A stretch of DNA of 35,354 bases, from assembly GCA_017463365.1 (NCBI GenBank), contig JAFTPH010000064.1, forward strand, positions 1 through 35,354. The letters run 5' to 3'. This stretch comes from Bacilli bacterium (GTDB lineage Bacteria > Bacillota_I > Bacilli_A > ML615J-28 > CAG-313). Made by a program: the position numbers and the translations under genes. Position 1 is the stretch's first letter; every line of letters begins with the position of its first letter. Positions 17,782 to 26,705 of this stretch are shown here, one piece after another. Under the pieces are notes generated by a model, which saw only the letters and a program-made list of their open reading frames with translations, was not told the origin of the DNA and searched no databases.

Positions 17782-20298
17782 TTATACATCATATTTAGTT
17801 AAAATCTTAGATGGAGTAAGTCTCATATACATCATAACTGGAATAATTCCAACTAAAACATTGATTAAAATTAACCCTAAAGTTACTCCTAAATATAGTT
17901 CTAAGGAAATTGCTGTAACATCTTTAATAAGTGGAATTCCCGCTATTAAATTAGTTATTAAGTAACATAATGTTCCCCCAACTAAAGTTGTTCGTAAGCT
18001 TATAATTAAAATTTCTAAAGCATACACGAACACTAAACTTCCCTTTTTAATACCTAAAGCTCTATATACTCCAAGGTCATAAATATTCTTCATCGCGAAA
18101 GATTTCATTGAAAAGAAAACAATGATAACTGATATTACAAGAATTGTTAGAGTAATTAATATTCTAGAGGTAACAGCTTTTTCAGCTTCTAATATGTGTG
18201 GATTAATTATGTTATCATAGTCTGAAGTTGCTGAAACAATTAGTTTAACATCTTTAAAAGTTAAAGGTATATTATCAGTAAAACCAAACTCTTCTGTTGC
18301 TTTTAACTCTCCACTATTATAGTAATCCGAAACTTCTTCTACAAAATCTGCGACTTGCATCTTTTCTTCTTCTGTTTCACAGAAAACTTTTAGTTCTTCA
18401 AAGTTTGTCGCAAGCACTGAAATTAATAAGTCTTCATATATTTCATCTGATAAAGCAAAATCATATGGGCATGCTCCAAAATCGATACTTTGAACAACAT
18501 CAATTGTTAAACTATTATCACCATTTAATATTAAATCATCTGTTTGATATGGGAAACCCGAATCTAAACTAGAAATACCTTCATATTTATCTAAATCAAT
18601 GTTTAAATTTGTTCCTAAGTATTTTTCTAGTTCTGATATTGAACATACAGTTTGTCCATTTTTCTTTAAAACAGATGGAAAAATATCAAATAAGGCCCAT
18701 TTATTTATATATATACTATTTTGATTATTAGCTGAAATTCCGACAACTTTAAATGTATACCCTTTATCACGCATTGTGATTGTTTTATTTACAAAGGAAG
18801 ATACATCCATAAAGTTACTAATTGTTGAATTCTCAATCGCATTTTCTAATACCCATTTATCAACTACAATTTCAGTCGCATTTTGAGGCATTCTTCCATA
18901 TATTAAATCTTCTTCATGAACTAATTCCGTAGTTAAAATTGAAAAACCACTTAGTTCATATTTTTGAACATTTATTTGGGTAAAGTTAGGTAATGCGAAA
19001 TAAAATTTATCCGAGTGATCCATTAAAGGTTCAATGTTAGGATTTTTGGTCATAAACTCTTTCACAAACTTTTTGAATCCGAATTTCGCAACCGTCGTAT
19101 TAACTTCTGCACTACCTTTTTCTAAAGTGATATTATAAATTCGTGAGTCACTATATACAAGATGTTGCTTATCAACAAAGCTAGCACTTACAACACTTTG
19201 TATACTAAATAGCGCTAAAACCACAATAATTATTAATGGGAACGCTAAAACAGCTGTTCTTTTCTTTAGCTTTTTCAGATTAGAAAAAGTTAAATTAAGT
19301 TTTTCTTTAAATGATAAACTTGGGGTTTTAACGTATTTTAAAGCTTTTAATTCATATTCGCTTGCCATACTTTCTTTAACCGCGTCAAGTTTTGTTTTAT
19401 GTTCATCTAGAACCTTAATTTCTGATGAATCATCTAAATGAACTAAATCATTTGAACTCTTAATGTAGAATTTACCTTTATCATAAATAATTTGTAAATT
19501 TACTTTGGCTTGATCATTACTATAAAAATCAATATTTACCACGTCATTCTCTATTTTTTGATATTGGTATTCTTTTAAATAAATGTTTTGATCATCTTCA
19601 TATTGATATGTATCTTTTCCATCAAGAGCTTTTTCTTTAATAATTTTACCATCACTTACTTCAATTATATAATCTGAATAACTTGTGGCAATTTTTCGTT
19701 CATGAGATACTAATATAACAAGCGTATTTTTACTAATCTTTTTAATAATATTCATTATTTGAATAGTATTTTTTTCATCTAAATTACCAGTTGGTTCATC
19801 AGCTAAAATTAATGATGGAGCTTTGATAAGTGCTCTGGCTATAGCGATACGTTGTTGTTGTCCACCTGATAATTCTGAAACATTTTTCTTTTTGTATTTA
19901 AGCATTCCAACAGCTTTTAAAACATAATCAATTCGTTCGTTTTTTTCCGCCTCTGTTATGTTATACATATTTAAAACAAGTTTTAAATTATCATAGACAG
20001 TTCGTTGTTGAAGTAGTAAATAGTTTTGGAAAATATATCCAACTTTTTCATTACGAATACGGTCCATAACTTTTGATGAATATTTCTTTATTTTGTATTC
20101 ATCAATTTCAATTGTTCCCTTATAGAAATCATCTAAACCACCTATAACATTCATTAAAGTAGTTTTACCAGAACCAGATTCACCAATAATAGTTACTAGC
20201 CCTGTTTGAGGAAATTCAAATGAAACATCATTTATAACATGAATTTCATTACTTTTATGATGATAAAAATATTTGTTAAGTTTTGTAATTCTAATCAT
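17782..20298 (-). CDS. MacB-type ABC transporter, fused ATPase and FtsX-like permease (second of pair)
   Basis: An 838-residue protein. Residues 1-225 are an ABC ATPase: Walker [10 protein letters not shown] (39-47), signature LSGGQ (143-147), Walker B LILADEP (163-169) and the H-loop His199. A charged linker of about 120 residues leads to helix 1 (348-370), an extracytoplasmic region of roughly 330 residues, and three C-terminal helices, the four-helix FtsX/MacB topology. Such type VII ABC proteins use ATP to drive motion outside the membrane (peptide or lipoprotein handling, antibiotic export) rather than classical channel transport. The start codon follows the stop of the partner gene by one base, with its GGAGG inside the partner's last codons, so the two are coupled and could form a heterodimer. 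Substrate unknown. Confidence 0.88.
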   Translation of the reverse strand: MIRITKLNKYFYHHKSNEIHVINDVSFEFPQTGLVTIIGESGSGKTTLMNVIGGLDDFYKGTIEIDEYKIKKYSSKVMDRIRNEKVGYIFQNYLLLQQRTVYDNLKLVLNMYNITEAEKNERIDYVLKAVGMLKYKKKNVSELSGGQQQRIAIARALIKAPSLILADEPTGNLDEKNTIQIMNIIKKISKNTLVILVSHERKIATSYSDYIIEVSDGKIIKEKALDGKDTYQYEDDQNIYLKEYQYQKIENDVVNIDFYSNDQAKVNLQIIYDKGKFYIKSSNDLVHLDDSSEIKVLDEHKTKLDAVKESMASEYELKALKYVKTPSLSFKEKLNLTFSNLKKLKKRTAVLAFPLIIIVVLALFSIQSVVSASFVDKQHLVYSDSRIYNITLEKGSAEVNTTVAKFGFKKFVKEFMTKNPNIEPLMDHSDKFYFALPNFTQINVQKYELSGFSILTTELVHEEDLIYGRMPQNATEIVVDKWVLENAIENSTISNFMDVSSFVNKTITMRDKGYTFKVVGISANNQNSIYINKWALFDIFPSVLKKNGQTVCSISELEKYLGTNLNIDLDKYEGISSLDSGFPYQTDDLILNGDNSLTIDVVQSIDFGACPYDFALSDEIYEDLLISVLATNFEELKVFCETEEEKMQVADFVEEVSDYYNSGELKATEEFGFTDNIPLTFKDVKLIVSATSDYDNIINPHILEAEKAVTSRILITLTILVISVIIVFFSMKSFAMKNIYDLGVYRALGIKKGSLVFVYALEILIISLRTTLVGGTLCYLITNLIAGIPLIKDVTAISLELYLGVTLGLILINVLVGIIPVMMYMRLTPSKILTKYDV

Positions 20299-20299
20299 C

Positions 20300-22540
20300 T
20301 TATTCCTCCTTTAAAACCGTTATTTTGGCTTTATTCGTTAAGAATTTACCAAAAAGATTTCCCAGTATTAACATTGATGCCACGCTTATAACGAAAACAA
20401 TAAGATAGTCATAAACTTTTACATATCTAAACATATCTACCACTAAGGCATTTGTAACATTGTTTTTAACAATATTCGCTAAAACAATTAAAACAATATT
20501 AGAAATTAAACTATAGAACAATAATTCAACATAATTTATTCGAATACATAATTTATTAGTCATACCAATCATTTTAAATATGACATAATCGTTTTTCTTA
20601 AATTTTAAAATTGCATATCCTAATAAAACAATAATTAAATTAATAATTAATAAAGCAACAACTGAAACAATTAAGTTGATATAGCGGTTAATAACTTTAT
20701 TTGTATCATATCCAGTAACACTCGATTTAAAACATGATAATGATTCAAAACCAATATTGGCTAAATCATCTTGAACTTCATCTAAATACGCATAATCACT
20801 AACAAATAAAGCAAATTGTTTTTTATCTTGATATTTTTGATAAATATAATCAAATACTTCTCTGGATACACCTAATGCATTGTCCGTAACCGTTAACGCA
20901 TTTTCCAAATTAAACTTATAACTATGCCACTCTCCTACTTTATTATTAACCATATATGTATTGTTGGCATTATCAATTCGAGCATCTGATATTGCGTTCA
21001 ATCGACCAATGTCAAATGAAAGATCATATGAACCAATATTTGGATCATAAACAACTTTATCAAACGATAGTGTTCTTTTACGATAATAATAACCAATTTT
21101 AACAGCATAATGTACTTGTATAGAAAGTGTATGTTGTGTCAATTCCATCATTTGGCAAAGATAGTCGGAAAAATATACTTGATCAGTTGCTTCTTTTAAA
21201 ATACCTACAATCTTTACTTTATATTTATACCAAGTATCTTCTCCCCATTTACGAGCATTACGGAATAATACTATTTCTTCTGTATCTAAGATACTTTGAT
21301 CATCACTATAAACAACCATTTCTAATTCATTAGTTGGAAGTTTTCCACAGCTTAAATCATCTAAACTTAAAGAATAACTAGATCTCATAAAGTGACTATG
21401 GTCAACTAATAAAAGCGATGAAGAATCAATAAAGCTTACATTACCATTCAAATCAGGTTCAGTAAATCCTCCCGCATACTTTATTTTATAATCACCTTCA
21501 CGGTAATAATTTACATCCGTAATATAATCATATTTTTCAACACTTACGACATTATCAACATAAGCTTCTTGTAATATTTCATCAGTAATAATACTTGAAT
21601 CAGTTTTACGAGCTAACATTCTTGTTTCATCAAAATTAATAAATATCTTATCATCTAAAGCTTTTGTCTTATTATCATCTAAATTCATCTTGAAATTAGA
21701 AACAAAGATAAATGATGAGATAACCGAAACAATCGTAAGTAACATCAAAAGTAAAGTTTTCTTTGGTTGTGATTTAAGATTTAAGAAAGAAAAGTTCATC
21801 ATTTTTACGAAAGTTTTTTCTTTTTTAATCTCTTTTTCTTGAACATCTTCTTTTCTTTCTATCTCACTAATTTTTTCATCTAATACTATTTCTCCATCAT
21901 GTAGACGAACCTTTCTAGTAATAAATGGTTCAATTTGAGCTAAGTTATGGGTAACAACAATTACCAATTTATCTTTTGATAATTTCTTTAATAGTTCTAA
22001 AATAATACGACCATTTTCCGCATCCAAATTTCCTGTTGGTTCATCAGCCACAATAATATTTGTTTCTTTAGCTAACGCTCTCGCAATCGAAAGACGTTGT
22101 TTTTGTCCTCCTGATAATTTAATGGCTTTTTTGTGAATATCTTTATTAAGACCAACTAATTTTAATACTTCTTTGGCTTTAGCTTTGGCTTCTTTCGGTT
22201 TATATCCATCAATAATGTATGACACCGCAACATTTTCTAAAACCGTAAATGAATCAATCAAATTATAATGTTGGAAAATAAAAGCAATTTCTTCTTTACG
22301 ATATTTCTCCCAGTCTTCATCATCAAAATACGAAGTTTGTTTATCATGATAATACATTTCACCATCTTCATATGAATCAAGTCCCGAAATTAAATTAAGT
22401 AATGTTGTCTTCCCAGAACCAGACTCACCAGTTATTGCGACAAACTCCCCAATTTTAAAATCTAAATTGATTTTACGAAGGGCACAAGTTACATTAGAAC
22501 TGTTGTAATAATATTTTGAAATATTCTCTAGTTTTAACAT
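20300..22540 (-). CDS. MacB-type ABC transporter, fused ATPase and FtsX-like permease (first of pair)
   Basis: A 746-residue protein with the same plan as its neighbour: ATPase with Walker [10 protein letters not shown] (38-46), signature LSGGQ (142-146) and Walker B IIVADEP (162-168); a short charged linker; a first helix containing LLLMLLTIVSVISSFIFV; an extracytoplasmic domain; and three C-terminal helices. I chose the ATG at 22540 because AAGGAGG lies 8 nt upstream; the longer frame from 22675 runs through the promoter and a terminator. The extracytoplasmic domain is shorter and different from that of the partner, so they are diverged paralogues rather than a recent copy. The pair is transcribed from its own promoter downstream of the SPFH gene. 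Confidence 0.88.
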   Translation of the reverse strand: MLKLENISKYYYNSSNVTCALRKINLDFKIGEFVAITGESGSGKTTLLNLISGLDSYEDGEMYYHDKQTSYFDDEDWEKYRKEEIAFIFQHYNLIDSFTVLENVAVSYIIDGYKPKEAKAKAKEVLKLVGLNKDIHKKAIKLSGGQKQRLSIARALAKETNIIVADEPTGNLDAENGRIILELLKKLSKDKLVIVVTHNLAQIEPFITRKVRLHDGEIVLDEKISEIERKEDVQEKEIKKEKTFVKMMNFSFLNLKSQPKKTLLLMLLTIVSVISSFIFVSNFKMNLDDNKTKALDDKIFINFDETRMLARKTDSSIITDEILQEAYVDNVVSVEKYDYITDVNYYREGDYKIKYAGGFTEPDLNGNVSFIDSSSLLLVDHSHFMRSSYSLSLDDLSCGKLPTNELEMVVYSDDQSILDTEEIVLFRNARKWGEDTWYKYKVKIVGILKEATDQVYFSDYLCQMMELTQHTLSIQVHYAVKIGYYYRKRTLSFDKVVYDPNIGSYDLSFDIGRLNAISDARIDNANNTYMVNNKVGEWHSYKFNLENALTVTDNALGVSREVFDYIYQKYQDKKQFALFVSDYAYLDEVQDDLANIGFESLSCFKSSVTGYDTNKVINRYINLIVSVVALLIINLIIVLLGYAILKFKKNDYVIFKMIGMTNKLCIRINYVELLFYSLISNIVLIVLANIVKNNVTNALVVDMFRYVKVYDYLIVFVISVASMLILGNLFGKFLTNKAKITVLKEE

Positions 22541-22570
22541 ACTTTCCTCCTTTATTTGTTTTTTATATAT

Positions 22571-22597
22571 ATTATACACCTTTTTTTGATTTTTCAA
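22571..22597 (-). promoter_or_regulatory. Promoter of the ABC transporter pair
   Basis: TATAAT at 22571-22576 with TTGAAA at 22592-22597. The spacer is 15 bp, or 17 if the -35 is read as TTTTGA. The TG directly touches the -10 without the intervening base. The predicted start lies about 25 nt before the ATG at 22540. Confidence 0.5.
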
Positions 22598-22652
22598 AAT
22601 AAAATGACCTTTTATATAATATATAACAAATAAATCACCATTTTTATTTAAA

Positions 22653-22677
22653 AAATGTCTACTAAAAGTAGACATTT
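22653..22677 (-). terminator. Terminator of the SPFH gene
   Basis: Stem AAATGTCTACT / AGTAGACATTT with a 3-nt loop, followed on the minus strand by a T run. It starts 5 nt after the SPFH stop codon and separates that gene from the ABC pair. Confidence 0.85.
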
Positions 22678-22682
22678 AAATG

Positions 22683-24155
22683 TTATTCTTCATTATTTGT
22701 TTTTTCTTTTGCGATTAGTTTTCCACCTAGATATCCAGCTAATAGTGATTTAATATCTAAACCAGTAGCTTTTTCTAATCCTTCAAAAATTTGAGAACCA
22801 TTTTTACTAATTTCTTCTGTAAGTTTAGCAGTATTACCTTCACCATACATTGTGATTGAATCAATCTTCGCTAATGCTTCAGCCATTGGTTTACTATAAG
22901 CATCAACAATTTGTGGTAAAACACCTGAATCTAAAATTAATTGTAATGTTGCGGCTTCACCATATTGTTTCATCGCATCAGCTTTAGCCTTAATTGCGTC
23001 AGCTTCTGCACGACCTTTTGCTTCAATCCCTTCAGCTTCTGCTAAAGCAGCATCTTTTAAGGCATTTGCTCTTGTAACTTGAGCTAAAGCTTCGGCTTCA
23101 GCTTGGATTTTTAACGTTTCGGCTTCTTGTTCTTTTTCAAACTTACGAGCTTCGGCCGCCTTTTGACGAACATATAAATCAGCATCTGCTTCTTGTTGAG
23201 CAGCATATTTCTTTGAATCAGCAACTTTATTAATTTCAGCAGCTAGTTTCATTTCTTGAATTTCTACTTCACGATTTTCAAGTTCAACCATTCTTTCACG
23301 TTTAGCGATATCCGCATTAATTTGTGCAATATTAATTTCTTGTTGTCTTTTTTGTTCCTCAATTTTATATGCAGCATCAGCTTGAGCTTTAGCTGTATCA
23401 GTTTGTTGTTTTAAAGCTGATTCTTTTAATGATAATGTTGTATTTTGTTCAATTATTTTTTGATTTGCTTCAACTCTACTTCTATTAGCAGCCTCTTCAG
23501 CTTCTGATTTAGCAATTGTTACATCGCGATCAGCATTTGCTTTTGCGATAGCAGCATCTTTAGAGATTTGTGCAATATTATCAATCCCTAGGTTTTCAAT
23601 TACATGATTATCATCAGAGAATGATTGAATGTTAAAGTTAACAACTTCAATACCCATTTTAGCCATATCAGGAACAACGTTTTCTTTAACCGAACTTGCT
23701 ACTCCTTGACGATCTTGAACTAACTTTTTAATATCGACAGTCCCAATAATTTCACGCATATTACCTTGTAAAACTTGTTGTACTTGACGAATTAAGTTAG
23801 GTTCTGACATATTTAAAATAGATTCTGCTGCTCTATTTAATAATTCTGGATCAGATGAAATTTTTAAGTTAGCAACCCCATCAACACGAATATTAATGAA
23901 ATTAGACGTTGGAATTGCTTCGTCTGTTTTAATATCTACTTGGAACACTCTTAGCGATAATTTATCAATTCTTTGTAAAAAAGGAAATCTAAAACCAGCT
24001 TTTCCAATCAATATTTTTCTTTTTCCCATACCAGAAATAATAATTGCGGTATCAGGTGCGGCTTTAACATATCCGGAGAAAAATAATATTAATAAAAGTA
24101 ACACTATTATCCCTATAATACCAAATGTTACAACTGAGCTCATAAAATTAAACAT
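22683..24155 (-). CDS. Flotillin-like SPFH domain membrane protein
   Basis: A 490-residue protein with an N-terminal membrane helix (about 8-28), an SPFH/band 7 domain (about 30-195, with RVDGVANLKIS and the MGIEVVNFNIQSFSD segment), then a long Ala/Glu/Lys-rich coiled coil to about residue 400 and a small C-terminal region (GAATLQLILDSGVLPQIVDAYSK). The order and length match the FloT/YuaG flotillins, which assemble into large oligomers marking membrane microdomains. TAATAGGAGGTATT precedes the ATG. It is monocistronic: a terminator follows its stop. There is no NfeD partner gene here, although flotillins often sit beside one. Neighbouring ABC and XRE genes may be unrelated. Confidence 0.92.
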   Translation of the reverse strand: MFNFMSSVVTFGIIGIIVLLLLILFFSGYVKAAPDTAIIISGMGKRKILIGKAGFRFPFLQRIDKLSLRVFQVDIKTDEAIPTSNFINIRVDGVANLKISSDPELLNRAAESILNMSEPNLIRQVQQVLQGNMREIIGTVDIKKLVQDRQGVASSVKENVVPDMAKMGIEVVNFNIQSFSDDNHVIENLGIDNIAQISKDAAIAKANADRDVTIAKSEAEEAANRSRVEANQKIIEQNTTLSLKESALKQQTDTAKAQADAAYKIEEQKRQQEINIAQINADIAKRERMVELENREVEIQEMKLAAEINKVADSKKYAAQQEADADLYVRQKAAEARKFEKEQEAETLKIQAEAEALAQVTRANALKDAALAEAEGIEAKGRAEADAIKAKADAMKQYGEAATLQLILDSGVLPQIVDAYSKPMAEALAKIDSITMYGEGNTAKLTEEISKNGSQIFEGLEKATGLDIKSLLAGYLGGKLIAKEKTNNEE

Positions 24156-24192
24156 ACAATACCTCCTATTAATTATATAGCATTACTCCTAT

Positions 24193-24201
24193 ATTATATC
24201 A
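24193..24201 (-). promoter_or_regulatory. -10 element of the SPFH gene
   Basis: Minus strand TGATATAAT (TATAAT at 24193-24198, TGA extended). The -35 region is A/T-only without a clear hexamer. Confidence 0.45.
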
Positions 24202-24301
24202 TATTATTTTTATTAAATAAAACTATTTACTATTATTATTTTATGTTGTAAATAAACTCAAATTTTAATAAAAAAAGGATATAATAATTGGAGGTGAAAT
24301 T

Positions 24302-24580
24302 ATGAATCGAACAATTGGCGAAAAAATTCGTGATATTAGAATTGATATGGATTTATCTCAAAAAGAAGTTGCATCTATGATTCCAATGAATCAATCAAAT
24401 TATTCAAAAATCGAACGAGATATCCAAGAACCTAATGTATATCAATTAAAAAGAATTTCTGAAATTCTAAATACAAGTATTGATGAAATATTAGGTATCA
24501 ATAAAAAATCTCTTGATGAAGAGAAATTAAACGCTTTTCAAAAAGAATTTGTCAAACTATGTCATAAATATTTTTTCTAA
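24302..24580 (+). CDS. Small XRE-family helix-turn-helix regulator
   Basis: A 92-residue protein that is nearly all Cro/C1-type HTH: IGEKIRDIRIDMDLSQKEVA, recognition-helix region MNQSNYSKIERDIQEPN, and the closing ISEILNTSIDEILG (residues 5-65). The tail of about 25 residues has no recognisable ligand or dimerisation domain. GGAGGTG (24290-24296) lies 5 nt before the ATG. A TATAAT at 24280-24285 is so close that a start from it would fall inside the ribosome site, so the real promoter may be elsewhere. It is divergent from the SPFH gene and convergent with gltX. Its target is unknown; the 146-bp divergent region is the natural first candidate. Confidence 0.88.
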   Translation: MNRTIGEKIRDIRIDMDLSQKEVASMIPMNQSNYSKIERDIQEPNVYQLKRISEILNTSIDEILGINKKSLDEEKLNAFQKEFVKLCHKYFF

Positions 24581-24585
24581 AAGAA

Positions 24586-24611
24586 AAACAAGCAGATTAA
24601 TCTGCTTGTTT
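24586..24611. terminator. Bidirectional terminator between the XRE gene and gltX
   Basis: A perfect 26-bp palindrome, arms AAACAAGCAGA and TCTGCTTGTTT around TTAA. It is followed by TATTTTGC on plus and by TTTCTTTT on minus, and serves both convergent genes. Confidence 0.88.
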
Positions 24612-24618
24612 ATTTTGC

Positions 24619-26280
24619 TTATAATAGTTGATAAATTTTATTAAAGCGTTCTTTAATACGTTCTTCTCCTAAAATCGTTAGAATATTATAAAGATTTGGT
24701 GTATTCTTTTTACCACTGATGGCAATACGAATAATTTCGCTTAAATCTCCAATATGTCCAAGATATGCTTCTTTATTCTTTTTGTATTCTTTTACATTTG
24801 GACAGAATCCATGAAGTGGTGCTAAAGCTTTTAATTCTTCAAACCATTCTTCTTCTGTTAAATCTAAATGCATGTTTTTAGCATAATCTTCTAGAACTGC
24901 TTTAAATACTTTTTTGTCAATATTTGGATTCCATGGAAGTTCAAGTTTAATTGCTTCATTATAGTAATCATCATACATGAAATTGATAATTGGTAAAATA
25001 TCAGAATATTTTTCATAGTCTTTACGAGGTTTATCTTTTTCTCTTTCGATATTAATGATACTCATAAAGTAATCTTTATCACGATCAATAACTTCTTTTA
25101 ATTCAGGACTATATTTACATGCCCAATCATATGCTTGGTTTGTAAAATCTACTTTATTTAAATGAGCTAAACGTTCTTTACAGATATTCTTAACTTTTGC
25201 TAAATCAAATAAAGCTCCATCTAGAGTCATTTTATCAAATGATAACATGAAATTATATTTATCTTCATCTAAATGTTCATTACGCCATTCTTCATAGTTA
25301 GAGTTGGCAATTGTAAGTAAGTATTCAATAAATCCACTTACTGGATACCCTTCTTCTAAGAAATAAGATACCGCTGCTTCTGGGTCTTTACGTTTAGATA
25401 ATTTACGACGTTTACCTTCATCAAGTTTCATAATTACTGGAAGGTGAGCATAATTAATTCTTGGCCATCCCATAGCATCAAATAATTCTAAGTGTAAAGG
25501 TAAGCTTGCTAGCCATTCTTCACCACGAATTACATGAGTTGTATGCATAAAGTGATCATCTACTAAGTGCGCAAAGTGATATGTTGGAAGTCCATCTGAT
25601 TTTAATACAACGATATCTTGGTCATTTTGAGCAAGTTCTAAATGTCCACGTATCATATCAGTTACTTCAATACGATTTAAGTATGATCCATTTGATCTAA
25701 ATCTTAATACATAGTGTTCACCAGCTTCAATGCGTTTGATTGCTTCATCAGCTGGAATATTACGGCATTTTGCATATTCACCATAATATCCTGGATTTAA
25801 TTTATTAGTTTCTTGATAAGCTCTTAATTCACTTAAATCATCTGGTGTACAAAAACATGGATATACACGTCCCATTTTCATCATTTCTTTAATAACGATA
25901 CGATATAATTTTTCACGATCGCTTTGACGATATGGACCATATTCACCTTTTTCAATTTCTCCTAAATATCCTTCATCAGGATTAACTGAAAAAGCATGAA
26001 GTTCATTAATTAATGATTCTCCACTACCAACAATAAGACGTTTTTGGTCAGTATCTTCAAGTCTGATATAGAATACTCCTCCTGTTTGTTTAGCCATTTT
26101 ATAACAAATTAGAGAAGCAAATAAACTTCCTGTATGTAAAAATCCTGTTGGGCTTGGTGCAAATCTTGTTACCATTGCCCCAGCTGGTAAAGAACGAGCT
26201 GGATAACGAGCTTCTAAATCAGCAACAGTTTCTGTTACGTCAGGAAAAATATATTCGGCTAATTTAACATAATCATTCAT
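24619..26280 (-). CDS. gltX: Glutamate-tRNA ligase
   Basis: A 553-residue class I aminoacyl-tRNA synthetase that charges tRNA-Glu. The HIGH-type motif is SPTGFLHTG (43-51) in FAPSPTGFLHTGSLF, and the KMSKS-type motif is KLSKR (293-297). RLEDTDQKR and the RGEEWLASLPLH region are also family-typical. It is longer than the standard 470-490 residues, with about 35 extra residues before the catalytic fold; I recall similar long forms in Clostridia. I chose the ATG at 26280 (weak AGAGAG upstream), since the frame from 26322 begins inside the promoter. No glnS is visible, so it may also charge tRNA-Gln for later amidation; that is inference. It has its own strong promoter and a shared terminator. 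Confidence 0.95.
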   Translation of the reverse strand: MNDYVKLAEYIFPDVTETVADLEARYPARSLPAGAMVTRFAPSPTGFLHTGSLFASLICYKMAKQTGGVFYIRLEDTDQKRLIVGSGESLINELHAFSVNPDEGYLGEIEKGEYGPYRQSDREKLYRIVIKEMMKMGRVYPCFCTPDDLSELRAYQETNKLNPGYYGEYAKCRNIPADEAIKRIEAGEHYVLRFRSNGSYLNRIEVTDMIRGHLELAQNDQDIVVLKSDGLPTYHFAHLVDDHFMHTTHVIRGEEWLASLPLHLELFDAMGWPRINYAHLPVIMKLDEGKRRKLSKRKDPEAAVSYFLEEGYPVSGFIEYLLTIANSNYEEWRNEHLDEDKYNFMLSFDKMTLDGALFDLAKVKNICKERLAHLNKVDFTNQAYDWACKYSPELKEVIDRDKDYFMSIINIEREKDKPRKDYEKYSDILPIINFMYDDYYNEAIKLELPWNPNIDKKVFKAVLEDYAKNMHLDLTEEEWFEELKALAPLHGFCPNVKEYKKNKEAYLGHIGDLSEIIRIAISGKKNTPNLYNILTILGEERIKERFNKIYQLL

Positions 26281-26310
26281 AATATAATCTCTCTTTCTAA
26301 ATCTTTGAAT

Positions 26311-26339
26311 ATTATACCACAATCTCTAAATTTTGACAA
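26311..26339 (-). promoter_or_regulatory. Promoter of gltX
   Basis: TTGTCA (26334-26339), a 17-bp spacer and TATAAT (26311-26316) with TGG extended -10. It lies between the YccF stop and gltX. There is no terminator between them, so read-through from the upstream pair is also possible. Confidence 0.75.
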
Positions 26340-26351
26340 TATAATCGACTA

Positions 26352-26705
26352 CTAAAATTCAGCACCAAAGGGAATTAGAACTAAAGCAGCAAGTCCAAAG
26401 CATTTAATTCCCAGTGGAATCCCTACAATTGTAAGACATAACACAATTCCCGCAAGGATTGCTGAAACAGCTGCTTCCCATCCAAATAGCACAAGCCATA
26501 AAATATTAGCAATTGGATGAGCTTCAAAATGCGTTTTAACAGTTTTTCCAAATGGAGCTAGTAAAAAGCCACCGATTTTAAAACATTGAACCCCAAATGG
26601 AATTCCAATAATAGTAATACATAATAGTAAACCTATTAAAAAATATCCAATTGAAAGCCATAAACCAGCTAAAATAATCCAAATGATATTCGCAATTGTT
26701 TTCAT
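26352..26705 (-). CDS. YccF domain inner membrane protein
   Basis: A 117-residue membrane protein made of two related halves. Each has a glycine-rich hydrophobic stretch with the YccF signature (CITIIGIPFGVQCFKI and CLTIVGIPLGIKCFGL), separated by a short polar link (KTVKTHFEAHPIAN). The first half starts ANIIWIILAGLW and the second ANILWLVLFGWE, so it is an internal duplication. The biochemical role of YccF proteins is not established. Its ATG overlaps the TAA of the cation diffusion facilitator (TAATG), and its GGAGGT lies within that gene's last codons, so the two are translationally coupled and may work on the same process. Confidence 0.9.
   Translation of the reverse strand: MKTIANIIWIILAGLWLSIGYFLIGLLLCITIIGIPFGVQCFKIGGFLLAPFGKTVKTHFEAHPIANILWLVLFGWEAAVSAILAGIVLCLTIVGIPLGIKCFGLAALVLIPFGAEF

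Noticed and set aside
22541-22675. Upstream start for the first ABC protein
   Set aside because: The frame includes the SPFH terminator and the ABC promoter; the ATG at 22540 has a strong ribosome site.
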